This document shows, one piece after another, positions 15,847 through 23,556 of a stretch of DNA of 32,195 nt. Origin of the DNA: GCA-003244245 sp050699815. Lineage in GTDB: Bacteria; Actinomycetota; Actinomycetes; Mycobacteriales; Pseudonocardiaceae. A program made the translations under genes and the position numbers. Numbering within the stretch: the stretch's first letter is position 1; each line of letters opens with the position of its first letter. The notes under the pieces are model-generated. The model did no database searches. It was given only the letters and a program-made list of their open reading frames with translations, and was not told the DNA's origin. The stretch covers positions 1 through 32,195 of the forward strand of contig JBOHFT010000034.1 of the NCBI GenBank assembly GCA_050699815.1, read 5' to 3'.

Positions 15847-17475
15847 TCACATGCCCGGGCCATGCCCGTGGCCGTGACCATGCCCCTGGCCGACCGCGGA
15901 TGCCGACTCCGGCTTGTCCACCACCGCGCTCTCGGTGCTGATCACCATCCGGGCGATCGAGGCCGCGTTGACGAGCGCTGACCGGGTCACCTTCACGGGG
16001 TCGACGATGCCCGCGGCTACCAGGTCGCAGTAGGTCTGCGCTTCGGCGTCGAAGCCGTGACCCCACGCCATATCGCGCACCTTGGCAACCACCACGGAAC
16101 CCTCGTGGCCCGCGTTGGCGGCGATCCAGCGCACCGGGGCGGCGCTGGCGGCCCGCACGATCGCGGCGCCGGTGGCCTCGTCGCCCTGCAGGCCGAGATC
16201 GCCCACCGAGTCGGCGGCGTGCACCAATGCCACGCCTCCGCCGGGCACAATGCCCTCATCGGCCGCAGCCCGCGTCGCCGCCACGGCATCCTCGATCCGG
16301 GCCTTGCGCTCCTTGAGCTCCGTCTCGGTGGCGGCCCCCACCTTGATCACCGCTACCCCGCCGGCGAGCTTGGCAAGCCGCTCCTGCAGCTTCTCGCGGT
16401 CCCAGTCCGAGTCGGTCTCCTCGATCTCGCGGCGAAGCTGCGCGACGCGGGCGTCGACCCCCGTCTGGTCGGCTGCGCCGTCGATGATGGTGGTGTCGTC
16501 CTTGGTCACCACGATCCGCCGGGCCCGGCCGAGCACCTCGAGCCCGACCTCGGACAGCACCAGGCCGACCTCGGGGTTGATCACCTGGGCGCCAGTGACG
16601 ACGGCGAGGTCGTCCAGGAACGCCTTACGGCGGTCACCGAAGAACGGCGCCTTCACCGCCACCACCGACAGGGTCTTGCGGATCGCGTTGACCACCAGGG
16701 TGGACAGCGCCTCGCCCTCGACATCCTCGGCCACGATGAGCAGCGGCCGGCCGGCCTGGCTCACCTTCTCCAGCAGCGGCAGCAGGTCCTGGATCGAGGA
16801 GATCTTGTCGCGGTGCAGCAGGATGCTCGCGTCCTGGAGCACCGTCTCCATCCGCTCGGAGTCGTTGACGAAGTAGGGCGAGATGTAGCCCTTGTCGAAT
16901 GCGACGCCCTCGGTGATCTCCAGCTCGGTGGCCAGGGTGGAGGACTCCTCCACGGTGATGACGCCGTCCTCGCCGACCTTGAGCATCGCCTCGCCGATCA
17001 GCGCGCCGATCTTCGGGTCACGCGAGGACACCGTGGCGACCTGGGCGATCGCGTCCCGGCCCTGCACCGGCGTTGCCCTGGACTTCAAGACCGCGGCCAC
17101 CGCGTCGGCGGCCACCGCGATGCCGCGCCCCAGTGCGGTGGGGTTGGCGCCAGCGGCCACGTTGCGCAGTCCTTCCCGGACCATGGCCTGCGCTAGGACA
17201 GTGGCGGTGGTGGTGCCGTCACCAGCCACGTCGTTGGTCTTCGTCGCCACGCTCTTGGCGAGCTGGGCGCCGAGGTTCTCATAGGGATCGGCCAGCTCGA
17301 TCTCACGGGCGATCGTCACCCCGTCGTTGGTGATCGACGGGCCGCCGAACTTCCGGTCCAGCACCACGTGCCGACCTCGCGGGCCAAGAGTGATCTTGAC
17401 CGCGTCGGTGAGCTGGTCGATTCCGCGCTCCAGCGCGCGCCGCGCAGTCTCGTTGAACGTGATCTGCTTGGGCAT
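15847..17475 (-). CDS. groEL1: Chaperonin GroEL1 (Hsp60) with His-rich C-terminus
   Basis: The 542-residue 60-kDa chaperonin subunit. The N-terminus PKQITFNETARRALERGIDQL, the ATP-binding GDGTTTATVLAQ and the C-terminal GGGVALVHA are all present. The C-terminus ends in a Gly-His repeat (GHGHGHGHGPGM) instead of the Gly-Gly-Met repeats of GroEL2; this is the mark of actinobacterial GroEL1, the copy next to groES. The ATG at 17475 follows GGAGGAAGG; the frame is open upstream to 17577 but that part is non-coding. Cotranscribed with groES from the CIRCE promoter. A second groEL2 is expected elsewhere. Confidence 0.97.
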   Translation of the reverse strand: MPKQITFNETARRALERGIDQLTDAVKITLGPRGRHVVLDRKFGGPSITNDGVTIAREIELADPYENLGAQLAKSVATKTNDVAGDGTTTATVLAQAMVREGLRNVAAGANPTALGRGIAVAADAVAAVLKSRATPVQGRDAIAQVATVSSRDPKIGALIGEAMLKVGEDGVITVEESSTLATELEITEGVAFDKGYISPYFVNDSERMETVLQDASILLHRDKISSIQDLLPLLEKVSQAGRPLLIVAEDVEGEALSTLVVNAIRKTLSVVAVKAPFFGDRRKAFLDDLAVVTGAQVINPEVGLVLSEVGLEVLGRARRIVVTKDDTTIIDGAADQTGVDARVAQLRREIEETDSDWDREKLQERLAKLAGGVAVIKVGAATETELKERKARIEDAVAATRAAADEGIVPGGGVALVHAADSVGDLGLQGDEATGAAIVRAASAAPVRWIAANAGHEGSVVVAKVRDMAWGHGFDAEAQTYCDLVAAGIVDPVKVTRSALVNAASIARMVISTESAVVDKPESASAVGQGHGHGHGHGPGM

Positions 17476-17536
17476 TGCCTGCCTTCCTCCCAGACGAACT
17501 CTGGTAGGCCACCGGCGTTGCCGGGGCCCGATACGG

Positions 17537-17575
17537 GACCGCCCCGCTGACCCCGGGAGGGGCCGCGGGGCGGTC
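17537..17575 (-). promoter_or_regulatory. Strong stem-loop between groES and groEL1
   Basis: An 11-bp perfect stem, GACCGCCCCGC (17537-17547) with its complement at 17565-17575, plus an inner CCCC-GGGA-GGGG stem. It lies in the 143-base spacer between groES and groEL1. It could act as a partial terminator, lowering groEL1 relative to groES, or as an mRNA processing or stability element. Confidence 0.55.
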
Positions 17576-17618
17576 ACGGTAGTGACGCGAACTGTCAGGT
17601 GACGCGACGGGCAAACCG

Positions 17619-17915
17619 TCAGTTGATAACGGCGAGTACGTCGCGGGCGGAGAGAATCAGGTACTCCTCGCCGTTGTGCTTGATCTCGGTGCCGCCGTAC
17701 TTGCTGTAGAGGACGACATCACCGACCTTCACATCCACCGGGATGCGGGTGCCGCTGTCGTTGACGCGACCCGGGCCCACCGCCAGGACTTTGCCCTCCT
17801 GGGGCTTCTCCTTAGCGGTGTCCGGGATGACGATGCCGGACGCGGTCATCGTCTCGGCCTCGCTGGCCTGAACGACGATCTTGTCCTCGAGCGGCTTGAT
17901 GTTCACGCTCGCCAC
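17619..17915 (-). CDS. groES: Co-chaperonin GroES (Hsp10)
   Basis: A 98-residue GroES: VNIKPLEDKIVVQ at the N-terminus, the mobile loop SEAETMTASGIVIPDTAKEK, and the C-terminal VLYSKYGGTEIKHNGEEYLIL strand. It caps the GroEL ring. I chose the GTG at 17915, with GGAGG about 8 bases upstream; the frame extends further to 18080 through the leader and operator, which is not coding. It is first in the groES-groEL1 operon. Confidence 0.97.
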   Translation of the reverse strand: MASVNIKPLEDKIVVQASEAETMTASGIVIPDTAKEKPQEGKVLAVGPGRVNDSGTRIPVDVKVGDVVLYSKYGGTEIKHNGEEYLILSARDVLAVIN

Positions 17916-18019
17916 AGTTGTGACCTCCACTTTCTGGGGTCTTCGAAGAGCTGGCAGAGTTGTCTGGTGCTGACTGCGGCCACCCCGCCGTCGCGGGTGT
18001 CGAGGCGACCACGCCATTT

Positions 18020-18046
18020 CTGGCACTCTGGGGACCAGAGTGCCAG
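18020..18046 (-). promoter_or_regulatory. CIRCE operator (HrcA site) of groES-groEL1
   Basis: CTGGCACTC (18020-18028), 9 bases, GAGTGCCAG (18038-18046): a perfect 9-bp inverted repeat with the 9-base spacer of CIRCE (consensus TTAGCACTC-N9-GAGTGCTAA). It covers the expected transcription start of groES. HrcA should bind it and repress at normal temperature. Confidence 0.92.
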
Positions 18047-18051
18047 TTAGC

Positions 18052-18087
18052 AGACTACTGCGCCGAGTGCCAGCGCTCAACTAGGGT
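18052..18087. promoter_or_regulatory. Divergent groES and phoD promoters with an extra CIRCE half-site
   Basis: For groES on the minus strand, TTGAGC (18075-18080) and TAGTCT (18052-18057) are separated by 17 bases. The spacer holds a third copy of the CIRCE arm, GAGTGCCAG on the plus strand at 18065-18073. For phoD on the plus strand, TAGGGT (18082-18087) ends 8 bases before its ATG, suggesting a leaderless mRNA. The phoD -10 box is two bases from the groES -35 box, so the two promoters compete for the same space. Confidence 0.55.
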
Positions 18088-18095
18088 GCCGGAAT

Positions 18096-19673
18096 ATGGC
18101 CGAGCCCCGTCACCGTCTGACCCGCCGCACGGTTCTCGCCGGCGGGATCGCGCTCACCGCGATGCCGCTGGGCGCTGGATGTGCCGCCCGGCCAGGGTCA
18201 GGCGCCCGCAGCCAGCCACTGGGTGACCCGTTCACCGTCGGGGTGGCCTCCGGTGACCCTTCGCCGGACGGGGTGGTGCTCTGGACCCGGCTGGCGCCCA
18301 GCCCGCTGGCCGAGGACGGGCTCGGCGGGATGCCGTCCCGCCCCGTCGACGTGGCGTGGGAGTTTGCGGCCGACGAGGGATTCCGGCAGGTCGAGCGGCG
18401 CGGGCGGAGCACCGCAGTGCCGGAAGCGGCGCACAGCGTGCATGTCGAGCTCACCGGCCTGCCCCCGGGCCGCGAGTACTTCTACCGGTTCCGCGCTGCC
18501 GGGCACCTCTCGCCGGTCGGCCGCACGCGCACCGCGCCGGCCCCGGCAGTGCTGGGTTCGGCGCTGACGATGTGCTTCGCGTCCTGCTCGCAGTACGAGC
18601 ACGGGTGGTTCACCGCCTACCGCAGGCTGGCCGCCGAGCATCCGGACGTCATCCTGCACCTCGGTGACTACCAGTACGAGCACGCCGCCAACCGTTACCT
18701 CGCCCCCAGCGGTAACGTCCGGCACCACGTCGGCCCAGAGACTGAGACGCTGGCGACCTACCGGCAGCGCCACGCGCAGTACAAGACCGACCCCGATCTG
18801 CAGGCCGCCCACGGCATCGCGCCGTGGCTGGTGGTCTGGGACGACCACGAGGTGGACAACAACTGGGCCGACGAGGTGCCGGAGAACCCCCAGCCGGGAT
18901 TCCGCACCCGGCGCGCGGCGGCGCTGCAGGCCTATTACGAGAACATGCCACTGCGCCGGTCTTCGGTGCCGCACGGCATCGACATGCAGCTCTATCGCCG
19001 AGTGCAGTGGGGCAGCCTGGCGACCTTCCACCTGCTCGACACCCGGCAGTACCGCAGCGACCAGCCCTGCGGTGACCGGATCCCCTCGGACTGCCCGCAG
19101 CGAACCGATCCCGCCCGCTCGATCACCGGCGCCGAGCAGGAGAGCTGGCTGCTGGCGGGGTTCCAGCGGTCCCAGGCCCGCTGGGACGTGCTGGGCCAGC
19201 AGGTCTTCTTCTCGCAGCTGGACCTCACGCCCGGCCCGGGCCGCGGCTTCAACGTGGACGCGTGGGACGGCTACGTCGGCAGCCGGGACCGGATCGTCGC
19301 CGGGCTGCGGAACTCACCGGTGCGCAACGCCGTGGTGCTCACCGGCGACATCCACTCGCACTGGGCAGCCGAGATCCGCGAGCGCTTCGACGACCCGGCA
19401 TCGGCCGCGGTGGGCACCGAACTGGTGGGCAGCTCGATCACGTCAGGTGGCGACGGCTCCGAGACCCGGCCCGAATCGGCCACCGTGCTGGCGGAGAACC
19501 CGCACATCCGCTTCTTCAACAACCGCCGCGGGTATGTGCGCACCCGGTTCACCCCTGCTGAGCTGCGGGCCGACTTCCACGTGGTGCCCTTCGTGTCCCG
19601 GCCAGAGGCTGCGGTGCAGACTGCGGCGTCGTTCGTGGTGGCCGACCGGGAGCCGGCCCTGCACCCGGCCTGA
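18096..19673 (+). CDS. phoD: Alkaline phosphatase PhoD, Tat-exported
   Basis: A 525-residue secreted phosphodiesterase/phosphatase. The N-terminus has a twin-arginine motif (TRRTVLAGG) followed by a hydrophobic stretch and LGAGC, so export by Tat with possible lipid attachment at Cys29. The PhoD N-terminal domain (FTVGVASGDPSPDGVVLWTRL) comes next, then the metallophosphatase domain with the metal-ligand segments CFASCSQ, HLGDYQYEH, WDDHEVDNNW and LTGDIHSHW. The family uses Ca and Fe ions and releases phosphate from phosphate esters, normally under phosphate starvation; no PHO box was recognised. Convergent with tsaD across a long palindrome. Confidence 0.94.
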   Translation: MAEPRHRLTRRTVLAGGIALTAMPLGAGCAARPGSGARSQPLGDPFTVGVASGDPSPDGVVLWTRLAPSPLAEDGLGGMPSRPVDVAWEFAADEGFRQVERRGRSTAVPEAAHSVHVELTGLPPGREYFYRFRAAGHLSPVGRTRTAPAPAVLGSALTMCFASCSQYEHGWFTAYRRLAAEHPDVILHLGDYQYEHAANRYLAPSGNVRHHVGPETETLATYRQRHAQYKTDPDLQAAHGIAPWLVVWDDHEVDNNWADEVPENPQPGFRTRRAAALQAYYENMPLRRSSVPHGIDMQLYRRVQWGSLATFHLLDTRQYRSDQPCGDRIPSDCPQRTDPARSITGAEQESWLLAGFQRSQARWDVLGQQVFFSQLDLTPGPGRGFNVDAWDGYVGSRDRIVAGLRNSPVRNAVVLTGDIHSHWAAEIRERFDDPASAAVGTELVGSSITSGGDGSETRPESATVLAENPHIRFFNNRRGYVRTRFTPAELRADFHVVPFVSRPEAAVQTAASFVVADREPALHPA

Positions 19674-19824
19674 CCCTGGTTGGTGGCCCTTCAAGTACCA
19701 CCAACCGGGGTCAGCACGACCTCAAACCGCTACCAACCCCTGCGCCGGCCCGGCGCAGGGGTTGGTAGCGGTTAACAGCACTGTCACCCCCGGTTGGTGG
19801 TACTTGAAGGGCCACCAACCAGGG
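19674..19824. repeat. Nested palindromes, 37-bp outer and 24-bp inner arms, between phoD and tsaD
   Basis: Outer arms 19674-19710 and 19788-19824 are perfect over 37 bp (arm begins CCCTGGTTGGTGGCCC). Inside, 19725-19748 and 19750-19773 form a second perfect 24-bp palindrome around one central base. The structure starts on the base after the phoD TGA. The right outer arm lies inside the tsaD reading frame and codes for its last 13 residues. It should end transcription from both sides. Confidence 0.9.
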
Positions 19825-20869
19825 AGGTGGTGATCGGGAGGGCCGGGTCGGCGGGGATGTCGAGCTGCGACGGGGGCGCGCCGGCGGCGAGCAGGTGAGC
19901 CCCGAGCGCGGCCACCATGGCTCCGTTGTCGGTGCACAGTCGTGGCCGGGGGACCCGCAGCCGCAGCCCGGCCGCCGCGCAGCGGTGCCGCGCCAGCGCG
20001 CGCAACCGGGAGTTGGCGGCCACCCCACCGCCGATGAGCAGGGTGTCGATGCCCCGATCGGCCGCGGCCCGGATCGCCTTGGCGGTGAGCACGTCGACCA
20101 CGGCCTCCTGGAAGGCCGCCGCCACGTCGGCCACAGCAACGGTGATCCCGCGGCGCTGCAGCCCCTCGACATGCCGGGCGACCGCGGTCTTGAGCCCGGA
20201 GAAGGAGAAGTCATAGCGCGAGTCGCCGGGACCGGTCAGCCCACGGGGGAATCGGACGCTGCTCGGATCCCCGTCCCGGGCAGCCCGGTCGATGAACGGC
20301 CCGCCGGGAAAGCCCAGCCCCAGCAGTCGCGCCACCTTGTCGAACGCCTCCCCGGCGGCATCGTCGACGGTGGCACCCAGCGGCTGCAACGGCGCCACCA
20401 GCGACGAGACCTCCAGTATGCTGGAATGCCCACCGGAGACCAGCAGGGCCAGCGCAGGGGGCAGCGGACCGTGCTCCAGGGTGTCCACCGCAATATGCGC
20501 GGTGAGGTGGTTGACCCCGAACAGCGGGACGTCCCAGGCTGCCGCGTACGCCTTGGCCGCAGCCACGCCGATCAGCAGTGCACCGGCCAGCCCCGGTCCG
20601 GCGGTGACCGCCACTGCGTCCACATCGGACGACCTGACACCGGCTTCCCGCAGCGCACGCTGCACCGTCGGCACCATCGCCTGCAGGTGGGCCCGGGACG
20701 CCACCTCGGGAACCACGCCGCCGAACCGGGCGTGGGAGTCCACACTGGACGCGATCTCGTCGGCAAGCAGGGTGACCGTCCCGTCGCTGGACAGCCGTAC
20801 GACGCCGACCCCGGTCTCGTCGCAGGAGGTCTCGATGCCCAGAACTATCCCGGTCATGTTGGCGGTCAT
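19784..20869 (-). CDS. tsaD: tRNA N6-threonylcarbamoyladenosine synthase subunit TsaD
   Basis: A 361-residue Kae1/TsaD ATPase that transfers the threonylcarbamoyl group to A37 of ANN-decoding tRNAs, with TsaB and TsaE. Motifs: GIETSCDETGVGVV at the start, the metal-binding NHLTAH near residue 115, SGGHSSILEV, FSFSGLKTAV and GGGVAANSRLR. The ATG at 20869 overlaps the rimI stop (ATGA). The C-terminus ends with TSLVGGPSSTTNRG, of which the last 13 residues come from the palindrome; family members usually end near the preceding LxAD segment or with a short variable tail. Confidence 0.96.
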   Translation of the reverse strand: MTANMTGIVLGIETSCDETGVGVVRLSSDGTVTLLADEIASSVDSHARFGGVVPEVASRAHLQAMVPTVQRALREAGVRSSDVDAVAVTAGPGLAGALLIGVAAAKAYAAAWDVPLFGVNHLTAHIAVDTLEHGPLPPALALLVSGGHSSILEVSSLVAPLQPLGATVDDAAGEAFDKVARLLGLGFPGGPFIDRAARDGDPSSVRFPRGLTGPGDSRYDFSFSGLKTAVARHVEGLQRRGITVAVADVAAAFQEAVVDVLTAKAIRAAADRGIDTLLIGGGVAANSRLRALARHRCAAAGLRLRVPRPRLCTDNGAMVAALGAHLLAAGAPPSQLDIPADPALPITTSLVGGPSSTTNRG

Positions 20870-21306
20870 GGCGAAGCCTGCCTGCGCATGGTGAACGCGT
20901 CGGCCCCGGTGGGCCGGTAGTAACCGCGGCGGGTGCCGATCACGACGAATCCCTCACTGCGATACAGCTGGATCGCCGGCTCGTTGTCGGTGCGCACCTC
21001 AAGAAACACTGTGGCCCCAGCGGCGTGGTCGAGCAGCGCCCGCAACAACGCGCGGCCGATCCCCCGGCCCTGGTGCGCCGGGTCCACCGCGAGGGTGTGA
21101 ATCTCCGCCTCACCGCCGGCCTGGGCGAGACCCGCGTAGCCGAGCAGCGAGCAGTCCTCCCGCGCGATGAGGTAGTGATGACCATCGGCGAGCGCCTCCA
21201 GGAATACCTCAGGACGCCACGGGTACTCGCGGTCGAACAGCAGCCGCTCGAGTTCGGCGCAGCGGTAGATGTCAGCGGCCGACATCGGTCCGATCAGGAA
21301 ACTCAT
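20866..21306 (-). CDS. rimI: Ribosomal protein S18 alanine N-acetyltransferase
   Basis: A 146-residue GNAT acetyltransferase. The acetyl-CoA pyrophosphate loop reads HQGRGIGRALL (about residues 79-89), with the preceding strand AEIHTLAVDP and the C-terminal NEPAIQLYRSEGF, both typical. RimI acetylates the N-terminal Ala of S18 and perhaps other proteins. It starts inside the tsaB stop codon and ends inside the tsaD start (ATGA both times), so all three are translationally coupled. Confidence 0.93.
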   Translation of the reverse strand: MSFLIGPMSAADIYRCAELERLLFDREYPWRPEVFLEALADGHHYLIAREDCSLLGYAGLAQAGGEAEIHTLAVDPAHQGRGIGRALLRALLDHAAGATVFLEVRTDNEPAIQLYRSEGFVVIGTRRGYYRPTGADAFTMRRQASP

Positions 21307-21968
21307 ACCGGCGTCACCCGCTTGACCGGCCCGGGTTCGAGCGCGTCGGGACGGCGCAGGTATAGCGGAGTGAGCGGGCCTGGCGGTGCGTGCGCCCGCA
21401 CCGCGGCCGCCACCACGGCGACCAGTCCGGCCGGATCCGGGTGCCGCGGCGGCACCACCGACACCACCGCCGACGGCACCAGTGCGTCGGCGGCACCGGC
21501 GACCCGCACCACGCCGGCGAGCGGCACGTCAGGTGGCCGGCCCACGTGGGGACCGTCCACCCGGGCACCGGTCCCGTCGTAGCGCGCCCAGTAGACTTCC
21601 CGGCGGCGAGCGTCGGTGACCACCAGCAGGGGGGTGCCAGCGCCCGCCCGGTAGGCGATCGCGTCCAGACTGCCCACGGGATAGACCGGGATGCCCAGGG
21701 CATCACCCAGCGCCGCTGCAGTGACCATCCCGATCCGCAGCCCGGTGAACGGGCCCGGGCCCGCCCCGCACACCACCGCGTCGAGGTCGCGCAGCTGCAC
21801 TCGGGCAGCGGCGAGTACCGCGCACACCGACGGCATGAGCAGCTCGCCGTGCGCCCGGGCGCCCACGGTTATCCGCTCGGCGAGGATCTTCGGGGGGCCG
21901 GCCGCGGGCAGTCGCAGCAGTCCGGCGGTCACCGCGGGGGTCGCGGTGTCCAGAGCCAACACCAGCAC
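21303..21968 (-). CDS. tsaB: t6A biosynthesis protein TsaB
   Basis: A 221-residue ASKHA-fold protein related to TsaD but without a full active site. It has LVLALDTATPAVTAGLL at the N-terminus, VVCGAGPGPFTGLRIGMVTAAALGDALG in the middle and ends in LYLRRPDALEP. It forms a heterodimer with TsaD. I chose the GTG at 21968, as the conserved sequence begins there; the ATG at 22013 would overlap tsaE by 34 bases and add residues unlike the family. There are 11 bases between the tsaE stop and this GTG, with a poor ribosome site, so translation may be coupled to tsaE. Confidence 0.92.
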   Translation of the reverse strand: MLVLALDTATPAVTAGLLRLPAAGPPKILAERITVGARAHGELLMPSVCAVLAAARVQLRDLDAVVCGAGPGPFTGLRIGMVTAAALGDALGIPVYPVGSLDAIAYRAGAGTPLLVVTDARRREVYWARYDGTGARVDGPHVGRPPDVPLAGVVRVAGAADALVPSAVVSVVPPRHPDPAGLVAVVAAAVRAHAPPGPLTPLYLRRPDALEPGPVKRVTPV

Positions 21969-21979
21969 AGTTGACCAGC

Positions 21980-22471
21980 TTACGGATCCGGCGTTTCGGG
22001 CATCGCGGGGCATGCCCGCGACAGCAAAACCGGCGGCAGCAACCGGGCCGGGCCGCGCAGCTCGGCGACCCTGCTGTCGTCAGCCCGTGGCTGCAGCCGG
22101 ATCAGCAGGTACTCGTCGGCCAGCCGCTCGGCCAGGCCCTCGCCCCACTCGACGACCACGGCGGCCGCCAGCAGATCGGTGTCCAGATCGAGGTCGTCCA
22201 GCTCAGCGATCCCGCCGAGCCGGTAGGCGTCGACGTGCACCAGCGGCACCCCCCGCCCCCCGGGCAGCGCCGGGTGCTCGCGGGCGATGACGAAGGTCGG
22301 CGACGTCACCGGCCCGCGGACGCCCAGGCCAGCGCCGATACCGCGGGCCAGCACCGTCTTGCCCGCGCCCAGCGGCCCGGACAGCACCACCACGTCACCG
22401 GGGCGCAGGCGCTCGCCCACGGCCCGGCCGAGGCGCTCGGTATCCACCGGAGCGGCCAGCTCCAGAATCAT
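21980..22471 (-). CDS. tsaE: tRNA t6A biosynthesis ATPase TsaE
   Basis: A 163-residue P-loop ATPase of the TsaB-TsaD-TsaE complex. The Walker A is SGPLGAGKT (residues 31-39), followed by TSPTFVI, the HVDAYRL segment and the VVVEWGEGL strand. The C-terminal 30 residues look variable. The ATG at 22471 overlaps the hydrolase stop (ATGA). The frame is open to 22507 but the region upstream is inside the hydrolase gene. Confidence 0.94.
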   Translation of the reverse strand: MILELAAPVDTERLGRAVGERLRPGDVVVLSGPLGAGKTVLARGIGAGLGVRGPVTSPTFVIAREHPALPGGRGVPLVHVDAYRLGGIAELDDLDLDTDLLAAAVVVEWGEGLAERLADEYLLIRLQPRADDSRVAELRGPARLLPPVLLSRACPAMPETPDP

Positions 22472-23556
22472 GCGCTGGCCCGGCTGCCTGGCAGGGCCCC
22501 GCCACATTGGGAGATCAAGTCCAGCAGGTGCTTGTTGACGCGGCCTGGCTGGTCCAGCATCGTCACGTGACCCGACCCCACCACCTGCACCAGCTCCACG
22601 TCGGGGAGCAGTGCCGCAATCGCCTCGGAGTGCTCGTACTGCACCAACCGGTCACCGTCGGAGCCGAGTACCAGGGCCTTGGCGTACTGCAGACCGGCCA
22701 GCGCGGCGTAGCGGTTGTGCGCCCCGAAAGTCGCCAGGAAGTCGACCATGACCTCGAACGAGGTGGCCCTCATCATCGTGTCCATCAGCTCGACCAGCGC
22801 CGGACTGACCGGCTCGGCGCCGAAGGCGAGCTTGCGGATCAGGCTCCAGATCAGATGGCCGCAGATATCGCGCCCGCGCTCGACGGCGAGCGCGCTGGGC
22901 TCCCAGCAGGACAGCCGCCTGGCCACCGGCATGATCGGGTTTCGCCGAGACAGGAACGGCCGGGGCAGACCCGACCGGCCAATGTCCCCGGCGCTGGTGT
23001 TGAGGAAAGCCACCCCGCAGATCCGCTCGGCGAACAGCTCAGGGCGGTCCTCGGCCAACGCCATGATCGTCATGCCACCCAGGGAATGCCCGATCAGCAC
23101 AACCCGCCCTTCGGGTGCGGCCGCGCGGATCACGGCGTGCAGGTCGCGGCCGAGCTGCCCGATGGTGCTCGCACGGCGGGGTGAGCGACCGGAACGGCCG
23201 TGGCTGCGGTGGTCGTAGAGCACCTGGCGGACCCGGGGTGCGGTGGAATGCGCCAAGTCGTGGCGCTGAAACAGCCAGGCCCGCCGGTCCAGGGTGTAGC
23301 CGTGGATCAGGACGACGGTGAACTCGGGCGCTCCCCCATCGGCCGGGTCGAGCTCCTCCACCGACAGTTCCACCCCGTCGTCGGTCGCCACCGTGTATTC
23401 CCGGTCCGGTGGTAGCACGGCGGGGAACCCGTCAGGGAGTCCCGCAGCGTAGCTCCGCAGCTTGCCGATGCGGTTGTGGTGCGCGGCCCCGGCCACCAGC
23501 GCGGTGGTCACGACCGTGCCCAGCACGCCGCCGGCCAACTTCGCCGCCGACCTCAT
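22468..23556 (-). CDS. Alpha/beta hydrolase with N-terminal membrane anchor
   Basis: A 362-residue alpha/beta-hydrolase. Residues 5-25 form a hydrophobic anchor or signal segment (LAGGVLGTVVTTALVAGAA). The fold shows VVLIHGYTLDRRAW (oxyanion strand), GHSLGGMT with the Ser nucleophile, LVLGSDGDRLV with the acid, and VVGSGHVTML with the His. Related proteins are esterases or lipases; the substrate is unknown. The ATG at 23556 overlaps the alr stop (ATGA). Mycobacterial tsaE-alr regions lack this gene as I recall, so it may be special to Pseudonocardiales. Confidence 0.88.
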   Translation of the reverse strand: MRSAAKLAGGVLGTVVTTALVAGAAHHNRIGKLRSYAAGLPDGFPAVLPPDREYTVATDDGVELSVEELDPADGGAPEFTVVLIHGYTLDRRAWLFQRHDLAHSTAPRVRQVLYDHRSHGRSGRSPRRASTIGQLGRDLHAVIRAAAPEGRVVLIGHSLGGMTIMALAEDRPELFAERICGVAFLNTSAGDIGRSGLPRPFLSRRNPIMPVARRLSCWEPSALAVERGRDICGHLIWSLIRKLAFGAEPVSPALVELMDTMMRATSFEVMVDFLATFGAHNRYAALAGLQYAKALVLGSDGDRLVQYEHSEAIAALLPDVELVQVVGSGHVTMLDQPGRVNKHLLDLISQCGGALPGSRASA

